A DNA stretch of 34,165 nt from assembly GCA_934096715.1 (NCBI GenBank), contig CAKOMQ010000013.1, forward strand, positions 1-34,165. The letters are read 5' to 3'. This DNA comes from an uncultured Bacilli bacterium (GTDB lineage Bacteria > Bacillota_I > Bacilli_A > RF39 > UBA660). The notes beneath the pieces are model-generated. The model made no database searches. It saw only the letters and a program-made list of their open reading frames with translations, and was not told where the DNA came from. Both the position numbers and the translations under genes were made by a program. Numbering within the stretch: position 1 is the first letter of the stretch; every line of letters begins with the position of its first letter. Below, in pieces: positions 1 to 9,117 of this stretch.

Positions 1-21
1 TTGCCGGGAATTGGCTCCTTT

Positions 22-56
22 ATTATATCAAAAAGCCGCACCCTAGTGGTGCGGTT
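22..56 (-). terminator. Rho-independent terminator at the left edge
   Basis: A 7-bp GC-rich stem (36-42 with 48-54, loop 43-47) is followed on the minus strand by CTTTTTG. It fits a minus-strand terminator, but the hairpin at 73-95 already lies just after the ZIP gene, so this may be a second terminator or belong to something beyond the edge. Bases 1-30 hold no gene I can recognise. Confidence 0.5.
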
Positions 57-72
57 CAAATTTCAATTTAGG

Positions 73-95
73 AAAAAGCAGCATAACTGCTTTTT
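73..95 (-). terminator. Terminator of the ZIP transporter gene
   Basis: GCAG (78-81) pairs with CTGC (87-90), extended by A73-77 against T91-95, with loop CATAA. It starts two bases past the stop codon of the ZIP gene and gives TTTTT on the minus strand. Confidence 0.7.
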
Positions 96-96
96 T

Positions 97-894
97 TTAT
101 CCTAGTGCTACATCTAGAATCATCATAATTGAGAAACCTAACATAGTAAACATAGTGATTAAATTCTTATGTTTATTTTTTTGACTTTCTGGAATTAATT
201 CACTTACCGCAACATAGATCATTGCACCTGCCGCAAACGAAAGACAATATGGTAAGATATTTTCAACAAGTATTACTAAAGAACAACCGATAATTGCAGA
301 GATTGGTTCAACTATGCCAGAAAGAGATCCAACTAGAAAAGATTTTCTTCTGCTTAGGCCTTCTCTTCTTAAAGGTAAACTAACTGCACATCCTTCTGGA
401 AAATTTTGAATACCTATACCAAGAGCTAGTAAAACTGCCGATAGAAGAGTATTAGTTCCACTTACAATCCCACCAAAAGCAACTCCTATAGCAAGACCTT
501 CTGGTATATTATGAAGAGTTATTGATAAGATTAGTAGAAAATTTCTCTTAATACCTTCTCTATTTTTATAACTTTTTTTCTTATTTAATAGTTTATTAAA
601 TAAATAATCACTAATACTTATAAGAACTACACCTATAAATATTCCTATTAACGCAACTAACCATGCGTTTAATCCTAGTTCGTTAGATTTTTCAATTGAC
701 GGATTTAAAAGCGACCAAAAAGATGCCGCGATCATTACTCCTGCAGATAATCCAAGCATTGAATCAAGAATATTTTTATTAACTTTTTTAAAAAAGAATA
801 CTATTGATGCACCTAAAGATGTTATAAACCAAGTCATCAAACTAGCAATAATAACTTGGGTATAAATAGATGCATTTATATAATAATTAATCAT
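97..894 (-). CDS. ZIP family divalent metal transporter (ZupT/GufA-like)
   Basis: A 265-residue, strongly hydrophobic protein with about eight membrane segments and a Lys/Asn-rich cytoplasmic loop near residues 100-115. The two ZIP metal-site motifs are present: HNIPEG in the fourth helix and QNFPEG in the fifth, the latter being the form found in the GufA branch. ZIP proteins move Zn2+, Mn2+ or Fe2+ into the cytoplasm; the substrate here cannot be told from sequence. The length matches bacterial family members. The gene stands alone, with a terminator hairpin right after the stop, and no metal-regulator site was recognised upstream. Family assignment is secure and metal specificity unknown. 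Confidence 0.9.
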   Translation of the reverse strand: MINYYINASIYTQVIIASLMTWFITSLGASIVFFFKKVNKNILDSMLGLSAGVMIAASFWSLLNPSIEKSNELGLNAWLVALIGIFIGVVLISISDYLFNKLLNKKKSYKNREGIKRNFLLILSITLHNIPEGLAIGVAFGGIVSGTNTLLSAVLLALGIGIQNFPEGCAVSLPLRREGLSRRKSFLVGSLSGIVEPISAIIGCSLVILVENILPYCLSFAAGAMIYVAVSELIPESQKNKHKNLITMFTMLGFSIMMILDVALG

Positions 895-942
895 ACCTTC
901 ACCCTATTAATAATATATTAAGAAAATTTATTACTGTATAGG

Positions 943-968
943 CAAAAAAAATAGCTTACGCTATTTTT
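943..968 (-). terminator. Terminator of the short TasA-like gene
   Basis: ATAGC (951-955) pairs with GCTAT (960-964), loop TTAC, extended by A/T pairs and followed on the minus strand by eight T (from 951-944). It lies about 80 bp past the stop of the gene at 1050. Confidence 0.75.
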
Positions 969-1049
969 ATGTGAGGACTACCTCAAATAATGGAATTTTT
1001 TATAAACAGATTATAAACGAACATCCACTATAATCATTCTAGTTAACTA

Positions 1050-1712
1050 TTATTTTACAACACATGTAAATGCACCTTCAGTAGCAGGTTTAATGTTAAT
1101 TGTATAACTTATACCAGCTAATTCATTTTGTAATACTTCAGTATTAGCAAAAGATGTTGATACTTTTAATTGTTGTTTTACAGTTGGAACTAAATTAACT
1201 GTACCAGTTAAAGTTTGTTCTCCAGCCATTAATTGTCCAATAGTATATTCAGTAGCTTCAGCTAATCCAGCACCAGTAAATTTGATTTTAATATCACTCT
1301 TTTGTGCTTCAGTGATTGCTGCACTATTAAATGTACCAAAATCAACAGAAACTACATACTTATAAGTACAATCGTAGTTAGTTTCACCACTAGCAATTAA
1401 GAATTCTGCTAAATCATATTCAGTTTCAGCAGTGTTATAAGCTTTACCATCAACTATAGCAGCTGTAGTACCATAATATGTTGTACCTTTTTTAGATTCA
1501 TCCATATCAGCACCAGTTAATGCTAGATTAAGATTAGTTGTTTTAGTAGTAGCTGTAATTTGTCCTGTAGCACTAGCTTTACCTTGAACAGTAGATCCAG
1601 TAGCATCAGCACTTGATTGAACACTAAAGTATGCAAATGTTGCACCAACAACAGCAACTAATAATGTTGCAACAGCAATAACTGTTAATAACATTGTATT
1701 CTTTTTTTCCAT
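1050..1712 (-). CDS. TasA-like secreted protein with SipW-type signal peptide
   Basis: A 220-residue exported protein. The N-terminus is a hydrophobic helix (about 7-24) ending in GATFAYFS, the form of signal peptide cut by the dedicated signal peptidase SipW in TasA/CalY-type fibre proteins. The mature part is Thr/Ala-rich with predicted beta character and two cysteines (DCTYKY near 114 and FTC near the C-terminus). Both cysteines recur at matching places in the longer proteins at 23133 and 33098, so this is the short member of one family, ending before the variable C-terminal domain. A strong promoter (1747-1775) and RBS AAAGGAGG seven bases before the ATG predict high expression. No sipW gene is in the window. 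A fibre or matrix role is inferred from TasA; some TasA/CalY relatives are annotated as M73 peptidases, but I see no catalytic motif. Confidence 0.75.
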   Translation of the reverse strand: MEKKNTMLLTVIAVATLLVAVVGATFAYFSVQSSADATGSTVQGKASATGQITATTKTTNLNLALTGADMDESKKGTTYYGTTAAIVDGKAYNTAETEYDLAEFLIASGETNYDCTYKYVVSVDFGTFNSAAITEAQKSDIKIKFTGAGLAEATEYTIGQLMAGEQTLTGTVNLVPTVKQQLKVSTSFANTEVLQNELAGISYTINIKPATEGAFTCVVK

Positions 1713-1746
1713 TATTTGTCCTCCTTTCTACTATATTTATGTATTA

Positions 1747-1775
1747 ATTGTATCCAATTTTTTTCTAGATGTCAA
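1747..1775 (-). promoter_or_regulatory. Sigma-A type promoter of the TasA-like gene
   Basis: Minus-strand TTGACA (1770-1775) and TACAAT (1747-1752) are separated by exactly 17 bases, about 35 bp upstream of the start codon. It is one of the two most consensus-like promoters in the window. Confidence 0.85.
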
Positions 1776-1821
1776 GATTATTTAAAGATATTTTTTATAC
1801 TTTATTAGTATCCACCAAAAA

Positions 1822-1856
1822 TAAAGAAAAAGTGATAATTATTTTAAATTATCACT
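1822..1856 (-). terminator. Terminator of the uvrB-SDR-ABC unit
   Basis: A perfect 10-bp stem (1831-1840 with 1847-1856, loop of six) is followed on the minus strand by TTTTTCTTTATTTTT. It lies 40 bp after the ABC transporter stop. Confidence 0.85.
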
Positions 1857-1895
1857 CTGTGTAAACTAAGCGTTTATATACATAAATTTACATAA

Positions 1896-4427
1896 TTATT
1901 CAGTTCTTAAAGCTTCTACAGGATTCTTTTTACTAGCAATTTTAGCTGGTATTAACCCTGCAATTAATGTAAGAACTACACTTATAATAATTAATATTAT
2001 TGCACCATCTATTGGAGTTACTGCTATATTTGGAACATCTGTAATATGTTTTACAATCAAATTAATTGGAATACATAATAATAAAGTTACAATAATTCCC
2101 ATTACTCCAGCAGCAAATCCTTCAATAATTGTCTCTGCTTTAAACACTCTTGAAATATCTTTCTTACTAGCTCCTATCGCTCTTAATATACCTATTTCTT
2201 TAGTCCTTTCAATAACAGAGATATAAGTAATTATAGCAATCATTATACTTGATACAACTAAACTAATAGCAACAAAAGCAATCAATATATCAGTTATAAC
2301 ATCTACGATTGTTGTAATACTAGACATCATTAAGCCTACTATATCCGTATAAGATATTTTCTCTTCTTCAGTCTTATTCTCATTATATTTATTTATGTAT
2401 TCTTCTATATTTTCTTTTGAATCAAAATCTTTAGGATATATCTCTATTCTTGTAGGTTCTTCTAATTTAGATATACCTAAGGTTATTAAGTTATCTTCAT
2501 AAGTACTATTATAGTTATCTTGCATAGTTTTTAATACTTTAGCTAGTTCATCTTCTTTTAAAGTACTTAAATACATTTTTTCTTCATTAGACATACTACT
2601 CATATCAAATTTCTTATCACTAAATTCTACTCCAGTAAATACATTTATTTTTGGATTCTTTATTTGTTCTTTAACGATATCACGTTTATTATTTTCATTA
2701 ACTAAATGTTCTACTAATTCATGAGTATACCCAACTGTACCATAATCTCTACTACTACCTACAGAAGAATCACTTGGTTTAATTATACCAACTATTTTAA
2801 CTTCTTCACTTTTCTTAATAATATCTTTTAAATAATTATCATCATTTTCCATATTAACCCAGATATTACCTTCTTTTTTATAGTAATCACTATTAAGTAC
2901 GATTTTATATGTAAGTCCAATTAAGTCACTTGGGTTATATTCTGTTTCTTTAAACTCTACTTTTTCTCCTTTAGCAAGTTTATTAAATTCTTTCTTTAAA
3001 TCATCTTGATCTAGAATACCTAAACTATACAAAGTATAATCAGATATAGTATTAAATTCATCTACAATTAAGACCATTTCATTATACGCATCAGGCAATT
3101 TACCACTTACAATATCATATTGTCTTTCTAGTAACTTTTTATTATCAATAAGTTCAAAGAACACATCATAATTAGACATATAACTACTATAAAAATTAGA
3201 CATACCACCAGTATTCATACCTATAGTATCTAATACTTTAGTTGGATTTACTCTTAATCCATCTTCTTTATATAAATTTAATTTAGTATTATAGCCATAT
3301 TTTATATCTGTAACATAATCAAGTATACTATTATTTTTATCTATATAATTTTTAAAATCAACTAAGTCATTATTCTTAACTTCATTAGTCATACTAGTAA
3401 ACATATCTCCCATTATATTAACAGAATGGATTTTATCATCATCATATTCTAATGTATTCTTATTACCTGTAATTGCACTAACCATACCAGATATATCTAC
3501 ACTTTTATTTTCAATAACTATTGGATAACTAGTAAGTGTTTCTTCTTCAGTCCTTTCTATAAACTTATGAATACCATTAGATAATGATAATATTAAAGCA
3601 ATACCAATGATTCCAATTGATCCAGCAAAACTAGTTAAGAAAGTTCTTCCTTTTTTAGTCATTAAATTATTTAAAGAAAGACTCATTGCTGTTAAAAAAC
3701 TCATACTTGTTTTTCTTACATTACCTTCGCTTTTACTTTCTTTCTTACTCTTATATGGATTGCTATCACTTATAATTACCCCATCCTTAAGTTCAATAAT
3801 TCTACTTGAGTAATTCTTAGCAAGTTCAGGATTATGAGTAACCATTATAACTAATTTAGTTTTAGATAATTCTTTTAAAATATCCATTATTTGAATACTT
3901 GTATTACTATCAAGTGCTCCAGTTGGTTCATCTGCAAGAATTATATCTGGATCATTTACAAGCGCACGAGCGATAGCAACTCTTTGCATTTGTCCACCAG
4001 ATAATTCAGTAGGTTTTTTATATATATGATCTTTAAGTCCTACTTTTTCTAAGGCATCTATAGCTCTTTTTTTAGCATCACTTTTATCTATTCCAGATAA
4101 AGTTAAAGCAAGTATAACATTAGATAACACTGTACCATGAGGAATTAAATTATATGATTGAAATACAAATCCAATACGATGATTACGATAAGTATCCCAA
4201 TCTCTATCCGTATACTTTTTAGTACTTATTCCATCTATAATAATGTCTCCACTATCATATTTATCTAAACCACCTATAATATTTAAAAGAGTTGTTTTAC
4301 CACTACCACTTGCTCCTAGTACCGAAACAAATTCACTTTTACGAAAAGAAACACTAACTTTATTTAAAGCTGTTTGTTTAAAACTATCTGTCTTATATAC
4401 TTTAGTAATATTTTTAACTTCTAACAT
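1896..4427 (-). CDS. MacB-type ABC transporter, ATPase fused to FtsX-like permease
   Basis: An 843-residue single-chain half transporter. Residues 1-220 form a LolD/MacB-type ATPase: Walker A GASGSGKTT (38-46), signature LSGGQ (142-146), Walker B ILADEP with catalytic Glu167, and the H-loop histidine in VTHN. A first membrane helix follows (near 260-285), then about 400 residues of extracytoplasmic domain rich in Asp/Lys/Asn, then three C-terminal helices with the FtsX-like IGILRAIGASKKDI loop. Such type VII mechanotransmission proteins export peptides or lipids, or resist antimicrobial peptides; the substrate is unknown. The start lies two bases after the SDR stop, so the two are co-translated. 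No two-component system is nearby, unlike BceAB modules. Confidence 0.9.
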   Translation of the reverse strand: MLEVKNITKVYKTDSFKQTALNKVSVSFRKSEFVSVLGASGSGKTTLLNIIGGLDKYDSGDIIIDGISTKKYTDRDWDTYRNHRIGFVFQSYNLIPHGTVLSNVILALTLSGIDKSDAKKRAIDALEKVGLKDHIYKKPTELSGGQMQRVAIARALVNDPDIILADEPTGALDSNTSIQIMDILKELSKTKLVIMVTHNPELAKNYSSRIIELKDGVIISDSNPYKSKKESKSEGNVRKTSMSFLTAMSLSLNNLMTKKGRTFLTSFAGSIGIIGIALILSLSNGIHKFIERTEEETLTSYPIVIENKSVDISGMVSAITGNKNTLEYDDDKIHSVNIMGDMFTSMTNEVKNNDLVDFKNYIDKNNSILDYVTDIKYGYNTKLNLYKEDGLRVNPTKVLDTIGMNTGGMSNFYSSYMSNYDVFFELIDNKKLLERQYDIVSGKLPDAYNEMVLIVDEFNTISDYTLYSLGILDQDDLKKEFNKLAKGEKVEFKETEYNPSDLIGLTYKIVLNSDYYKKEGNIWVNMENDDNYLKDIIKKSEEVKIVGIIKPSDSSVGSSRDYGTVGYTHELVEHLVNENNKRDIVKEQIKNPKINVFTGVEFSDKKFDMSSMSNEEKMYLSTLKEDELAKVLKTMQDNYNSTYEDNLITLGISKLEEPTRIEIYPKDFDSKENIEEYINKYNENKTEEEKISYTDIVGLMMSSITTIVDVITDILIAFVAISLVVSSIMIAIITYISVIERTKEIGILRAIGASKKDISRVFKAETIIEGFAAGVMGIIVTLLLCIPINLIVKHITDVPNIAVTPIDGAIILIIISVVLTLIAGLIPAKIASKKNPVEALRTE

Positions 4428-4429
4428 AT

Positions 4430-5182
4430 TTACCTACTCTTTCTTTTTTGAATATTATATGCAAATACAAGTTGTAATCTATATGGTGCAAGCCTTAACA
4501 TAAATATTCCTAATTTCATTCTTAATGTTGGTATAATTATCATTTTCTTTTTAAACATTTTATCTATACCATATTTAGCTACATACTCACTACTAGCTTC
4601 TTTAATACTAAATGTACCATGTGCCACTTTATTAAATTCTGTACTAGTAGGCCCTGGGCAAAGACAACCTACATATACATTACTTTTACTTTGCCTTAAC
4701 TCTTCATTGATAGCCATAGTTAATTTAGTTAAGTAATTCTTCGTAGCATAATAAGTATTAAGTCTTGGACCAGCCATAAATCCTGCACTACTGCAAACAT
4801 TTAAGATATAACCATTATCTTTTTTTATAAAATCTTTTAAAAATAATTTAGTTAATATATGGGGTGCTTTTATATTTACATCAATCATCTTTAATTCAGT
4901 ATCTAAATCTGTTTTAGAAAAATCTCCAAATAAACCAAATCCTGCATTATTAATTAGAACATCAATGTTTTTATCTTTTACACTTTCATATAATTTATAA
5001 ACATTCTCTAGAATAGACAAATCACACTCAATTACTTCTATATTTCCAATAAGTTCTTCTTTTAATTTATCCATCAATTTTTTTCTTCTTGCTACTAGTA
5101 TTAAATCATGACCCATACTACTTAAGTATTTTGCCATATCTCTACCAATTCCACTACTAGCACCCGTTATTAATACTTTCAT
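4430..5182 (-). CDS. Short-chain dehydrogenase/reductase
   Basis: A 250-residue classical SDR with one Rossmann domain. Cofactor motif TGASSGIG is at 6-13, NNAG at 78-81, and the catalytic Ser (131/132) with Tyr144-xxx-Lys148 in the sequence TYYATK. The basic Arg pair after the second strand (ARRKK) suggests NADP(H), an inference. The start ATG shares its A with the uvrB stop (TAATG), so translation is coupled to uvrB, and the ABC gene follows after two bases. The substrate is unknown; uncharacterised SDRs of this form are often annotated YqjQ or DltE-like. Confidence 0.9.
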   Translation of the reverse strand: MKVLITGASSGIGRDMAKYLSSMGHDLILVARRKKLMDKLKEELIGNIEVIECDLSILENVYKLYESVKDKNIDVLINNAGFGLFGDFSKTDLDTELKMIDVNIKAPHILTKLFLKDFIKKDNGYILNVCSSAGFMAGPRLNTYYATKNYLTKLTMAINEELRQSKSNVYVGCLCPGPTSTEFNKVAHGTFSIKEASSEYVAKYGIDKMFKKKMIIIPTLRMKLGIFMLRLAPYRLQLVFAYNIQKRKSR

Positions 5183-7125
5183 TATTTACTTCCTTTCATT
5201 TCAAATAATATATTTCTAAGTTCCATTGCTCTTTCAAAATCTAACTCTCTTGCTGCTTTCTTCATTTCTTCTTCAACATTTTGTATTAATAGTACTTTCT
5301 CTTTCTTACTCATCTTCTTATCTTCTAATTTATCCATTTTATTACTAATAACATCATTTATTTTCTTTTCAATAGTTTTTGGTTCAACATTATGGATCCT
5401 ATTATATTCTTCTTGAATTTCTCTTCTTCTCTTAGTTTCCTTAATGGCAATATCCATTGCTTCACTAATAGTATCAGCATACATTAAAACTTTACCATTT
5501 TTATTTCTAGCACATCTACCAATAGTTTGAATAAGACTCCTACTACTTCTTAAGAATCCTTGTTTATCAGCATCTAAGATACATATTAAACTGACTTCTG
5601 GTATATCAATTCCTTCTCTTAATAGATTTATACCTACAACTACATCATATTCTCCTACTCGCAGGTCATGAATAATTTTAAGCCTATCAAGAGTATTTAT
5701 TTCACTATGTAAATATGCTACTTTAATACCCATTTCTTTTAAATAGTTAGTTAATTCTTCACTCATTCTAATTGTAAGAGTTGTTATAAGTACTCTTTCA
5801 TTCTTTTTAATTCTATCATTTATCTCACCAATAATATCATCTATTTGTCCCATTGTAGTTCTTACTTCTATTGTTGGATCAAGCAGGTATGTTGGTCTTA
5901 TTAACTGTTCTGCTACTACACTTGACTTTTCTAATTCATAATCTCCAGGTGTCGCACTAACATAAATTACATCATTAATATGATCTTCAAATTCACTAAA
6001 AGTAAGTGGTCTATTATCAAGAGCAGATGGAAGTCTAAAACCATATTCAACTAAAGTTGTTTTACGCATTCTATCTCCATTATACATTCCCCTAATTTGT
6101 GGTACAGTTACATGAGATTCATCTATAACCATTAGAAAATCTTTAGGAAAGAAATCTATTAAACATGTAGGAGTTTCTCCAGCTTTGCGGAGTGCTAAAT
6201 GTCTAGAATAGTTTTCAACTCCATTACAAAATCCTGTTTCACTAAGCATTTCTAAATCATAATTAGTTCTTTCTTTTATTCTTTGTTCTTCTAAATACTT
6301 TCCTGATTCATGAAAATACTCTATTCTTTCAGCTAATTCTTCTCTTATTCTTTTAATTGCTTCAGCCATTTTTTCAGGACTAGTTACGAAATGTGATGCA
6401 GGGGATATAATGATAGTTTTTTTACTTTCAGATACTGCTCCAGTTAAAGGATCAAATGTTACTAAGGACTCTATTTCATCTCCAAACAATTCTATTCTAA
6501 TTCCTAAATCTTTTTCATTTATAGGAATTATGTCTATTTGACTTCCCCTAACTCTAAAAGTTCCCCTATGAAAATCTAAATCATTTCTTTCATAAGTCAT
6601 ATCTACCAATCTAGTTATTATATCATTTCTCTTTATTTTATCTCCCACATTAAGAACAAACATATTCTTTTCATATTCTTCTTTTTCTCCAATACCATAT
6701 ATACAAGAAACACTACTAACTACAATAACATCATTATAATTAATAAGTGCACTAGTTGCTTTATGTCTTAACTCATCTATTTCATCATTTATTGAAGAAT
6801 CTTTTTCTATATATGTATCACTTGATGGTACATATGCTTCAGGTTGATAATAGTCATAATATGATACAAAGTATTCAACATGATTATTTGGGAATAATTC
6901 TTTTAATTCACTATAAAGTTGCCCTGCTAGAGTTTTATTATGAGCAAGTACAAGTGTAGGTTTATTTACTTCTTTTATAACATTAGCAATAGTAAAAGTT
7001 TTACCTGTACCAGTTGCTCCCAATAGTACTTGTTCATGTTCCCCATTTTTTATTCCTTCACATAAAGTTTTTATTGCTTCAGGTTGATCTCCACTTGGTT
7101 TATATTTACTTACTAATTCAAACAT
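5182..7125 (-). CDS. uvrB: UvrABC system protein B
   Basis: Damage-recognition helicase of nucleotide excision repair, working with UvrA and UvrC. From the ATG at 7125 the protein has 647 residues, normal for UvrB. The N-terminus FELVSKYKPSGDQ is diagnostic; Walker A GATGTGKT is at 36-43; the beta-hairpin that clamps DNA is seen as SYYDYYQPEAY; DESH marks motif II; GRCARN marks motif VI. The C-terminus carries the UVR coiled coil (EEEMKKAARELDFERAMELR) that contacts UvrC. I chose 7125 because AGGAGG (7134-7139) lies eight bases upstream; the in-frame GTG at 7134 sits inside that RBS. No LexA or SOS box was recognised upstream. uvrA and uvrC are not in the window. Confidence 0.97.
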   Translation of the reverse strand: MFELVSKYKPSGDQPEAIKTLCEGIKNGEHEQVLLGATGTGKTFTIANVIKEVNKPTLVLAHNKTLAGQLYSELKELFPNNHVEYFVSYYDYYQPEAYVPSSDTYIEKDSSINDEIDELRHKATSALINYNDVIVVSSVSCIYGIGEKEEYEKNMFVLNVGDKIKRNDIITRLVDMTYERNDLDFHRGTFRVRGSQIDIIPINEKDLGIRIELFGDEIESLVTFDPLTGAVSESKKTIIISPASHFVTSPEKMAEAIKRIREELAERIEYFHESGKYLEEQRIKERTNYDLEMLSETGFCNGVENYSRHLALRKAGETPTCLIDFFPKDFLMVIDESHVTVPQIRGMYNGDRMRKTTLVEYGFRLPSALDNRPLTFSEFEDHINDVIYVSATPGDYELEKSSVVAEQLIRPTYLLDPTIEVRTTMGQIDDIIGEINDRIKKNERVLITTLTIRMSEELTNYLKEMGIKVAYLHSEINTLDRLKIIHDLRVGEYDVVVGINLLREGIDIPEVSLICILDADKQGFLRSSRSLIQTIGRCARNKNGKVLMYADTISEAMDIAIKETKRRREIQEEYNRIHNVEPKTIEKKINDVISNKMDKLEDKKMSKKEKVLLIQNVEEEMKKAARELDFERAMELRNILFEMKGSK

Positions 7126-7383
7126 AATTGCCACCTCCTATATTATTTTTATCAAAGTTTTATGTATTTTTATAGTATAACTCAATTTATATTTTAATTA
7201 TTTCATTTATCTTCTAACACTTCGTATTTTTTAAAATACTAAAATGAAACAAGTTGAAATGCTTAATTTACTATAAATATACTTATAGTATACACCACTT
7301 AATCATTATTTTTCTATATTTTTTGAAAATTTAATTTTTCTATTATTTCTAAACCCATTTTTTAAAGTGTAATTATTTTCTTC

Positions 7384-7683
7384 CTAAAACATATTTTTTA
7401 TATTTACAAGGAGTTTTATATTATTTTTTATAACTAAATAATGTAGAGATAAATCTCCTAAAGAATCGGCAGTTGATACTGGGATAGACTCATTACCAAG
7501 TAAATAATCTACAGCAATACCAAAAATTTTAGACAATTCTTGTAAATTACTTATATCAGGTATTCTATTATCATTTTCCTATTTAGTTATTGCTTGTCTA
7601 AAAACATTCATTATATTCGCTAGTTCTTCTTGAGATAATCCAAATCTATTTCTTATTTCTTTTAATTTTTGACCTAGAGTCAT
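7384..7683 (-). pseudogene. XRE/Cro-type HTH regulator inactivated by an in-frame TAG
   Basis: Read through, this is a 99-residue protein starting MTLGQKLKEIRNRFGLSQEE, a classic phage-repressor/SinR-type helix-turn-helix. Codon 35 (7579-7581) is TAG, exactly where family members have the Trp of the KWEN motif (here RQAITK-stop-ENDNRIPD), so one TGG to TAG change explains it. The rest, including IFGIAVDYLLG, is intact, so the loss is recent or is a sequencing error. A good RBS (GGAG, eight bases upstream) is kept. The lesion sits just outside the accessory operon at 7750-11539, which it may once have regulated (inference). The 250 bp between it and uvrB is very AT-rich and shows no gene. Confidence 0.8.
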
Positions 7684-7749
7684 AAAATCATCTCCATTTC
7701 TTAATTATATTTTACTAAATAATTTTAAATATTAATAGTAGATTAAATG

Positions 7750-7774
7750 AAAAAACCGCTACTAATTGTAGAGG
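7750..7774 (-). terminator. Terminator of the accessory operon
   Basis: CCGCTAC (56-62 of 7700s) pairs with GTAGAGG (68-74) with one mismatch; the minus strand then reads TTTTTT. It lies just past the GNAT stop. Confidence 0.75.
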
Positions 7775-7781
7775 TCAATTT

Positions 7782-8216
7782 TTATTTTAATTCTTTTCTC
7801 ATTGGATAAAACTTTATTCCATGAATACATTTTAAAGTATCCATATCAATAAATCCTAAATGTTTATAAATTTCATGAGCATATAAAGATGAATTAACAG
7901 TAAAACACCCTAAATTATTTAGTGATTCAACTTTTTTATATAAAGACTTACCTATCCCTTGTTTATGATATTTTCCATCAACAAAGAATAAAGCAATATG
8001 GGTAATATCTTTTGTTGCAATAACCCCTAATAAATTGTTATCTTGAAATGCTCCATAAAAATCTCTTTCATTAATCCAATTTATATTATTTATAGTTTTT
8101 TTAAATTCATCTATACCTTCTTGTGTATAATCAGGCGCTTCATATTCTAAAAATACTCTCCATACTAAGTAAGTAGCGTTTTCTAATTCATTTGATAATA
8201 TCTTCCTAATTTCCAT
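7782..8216 (-). CDS. GNAT family N-acetyltransferase
   Basis: From the ATG at 8216 the protein has 144 residues, a normal single GNAT domain that transfers an acetyl group from acetyl-CoA to an amine. Motif A is visible as HIALFFVDGKYHKQGIGKSL, with the Q-x-x-G-x-G pyrophosphate loop. The C-terminal YKHLGFIDMD is the usual motif B end. An upstream in-frame start at 8270 would overlap the PHP gene; 8216 begins MEIRKIL, the typical family start, and has GGGAG upstream. It is the last gene of the five-gene operon. Substrate unknown. Confidence 0.85.
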   Translation of the reverse strand: MEIRKILSNELENATYLVWRVFLEYEAPDYTQEGIDEFKKTINNINWINERDFYGAFQDNNLLGVIATKDITHIALFFVDGKYHKQGIGKSLYKKVESLNNLGCFTVNSSLYAHEIYKHLGFIDMDTLKCIHGIKFYPMRKELK

Positions 8217-8244
8217 GTTACTCTCAACTCCCATTCTTATTAAA

Positions 8245-9117
8245 TTAATAATCAATCCAAGTACTAACAATATCTATTTGTACATTCATATTTCCATAGC
8301 CAATTCCAACTTTTCGATCCGGCTTTTTGTATCCGTGACAATCTGTACCAGCAGACATATATAAATTATTTTTTTGACAATAATCTATAATAAAATTAGT
8401 TTGTTCATCAGTAAATTTTGAATAATATGTTTCAATGCCATCTATTATATTATCTTTTACTAAACTATCTAGATATTTTTCGTAATCTCTAAGCGGATAT
8501 GTAAATAAATGTGCTAAAAATACTTTTCCACCTAATCTTCGTATTTCATCCGATACCAATTTGGCATTAGGAACTTGATAAGATAGGTCTATATATAAAG
8601 GAAAATCCGTATTACAAGTACAACATCTGAAAAAATAATCAATATCATTCCACTCTTTTTCAGAAAAATATTTTTTGTTTTCAGAGTATTTTTTTATAGA
8701 TTCATAAACAAAATCAATTGGCCACCCCATATTTTCTTTATATACAATTTTATCGACTTTAATATGGTTTTTATAACATGCTTTCATTAATAAATTAAAT
8801 TCTTCTTGTAAATTTGGTTGCTTTTTTTCAAAATTATATATATTATTAATCCATTTGTCCATTTTATTTACATCAAAATTGTATCCCAAAAGTTCAATTT
8901 TTGCATTATTAAAAATACAATTGAATTCAGCACCTGCTATTATTTTTCCAGTGAAATATTTTGAGTAATCATATGTTTTTAATTCAATATGTGCTTTTAC
9001 AGTATCATGATCAGTTATAGCCAATATATCAACTTGATTTTTTTCGGCTTCTTCTAATAATTTCTTAACTTCCCAAGTTCCATCTGAGTATTTTGTGTGA
9101 GTATGTAAATCTATCAT
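8245..9117 (-). CDS. PHP-domain phosphoesterase
   Basis: A 290-residue metal-dependent phosphoesterase of the PHP superfamily. Metal ligands stand out: HTHTKYSDG at 5-13, TDHDT at 35-39, AGAEF, LAHLF, GIETYY, and the C-terminal GTDCHG. The pattern resembles the TrpH/RNase AM branch, which removes phosphate from 3',5'-nucleoside bisphosphates or trims RNA 5' ends, but an insert around 110-170 is not typical and I would not fix the substrate. Its start overlaps the upstream kinase-like gene by four bases (ATGA), with RBS AAAGGA inside that gene. A nucleotide substrate fits the deoxyribosyltransferase and kinase-like neighbours (inference). Confidence 0.85.
   Translation of the reverse strand: MIDLHTHTKYSDGTWEVKKLLEEAEKNQVDILAITDHDTVKAHIELKTYDYSKYFTGKIIAGAEFNCIFNNAKIELLGYNFDVNKMDKWINNIYNFEKKQPNLQEEFNLLMKACYKNHIKVDKIVYKENMGWPIDFVYESIKKYSENKKYFSEKEWNDIDYFFRCCTCNTDFPLYIDLSYQVPNAKLVSDEIRRLGGKVFLAHLFTYPLRDYEKYLDSLVKDNIIDGIETYYSKFTDEQTNFIIDYCQKNNLYMSAGTDCHGYKKPDRKVGIGYGNMNVQIDIVSTWIDY

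Noticed and set aside
1050..1712. Calling the TasA-like protein an M73 (camelysin) peptidase
   Set aside because: No zinc-binding or other catalytic motif is visible; only the signal and fold family are supported.
3607..3813. Plus-strand frames opposite the ABC transporter, uvrB, valS and others
   Set aside because: They lack RBS and recognisable domains and mirror well-supported minus-strand genes.
7579..7581. TAG read as a sense codon, suggested by TAG inside the XRE gene and at codon 4 of the fic remnant
   Set aside because: valS, the XRE frame itself and surface protein copy B end in TAG, and the fic gene has frameshifts as well, so simple decay is the better account.
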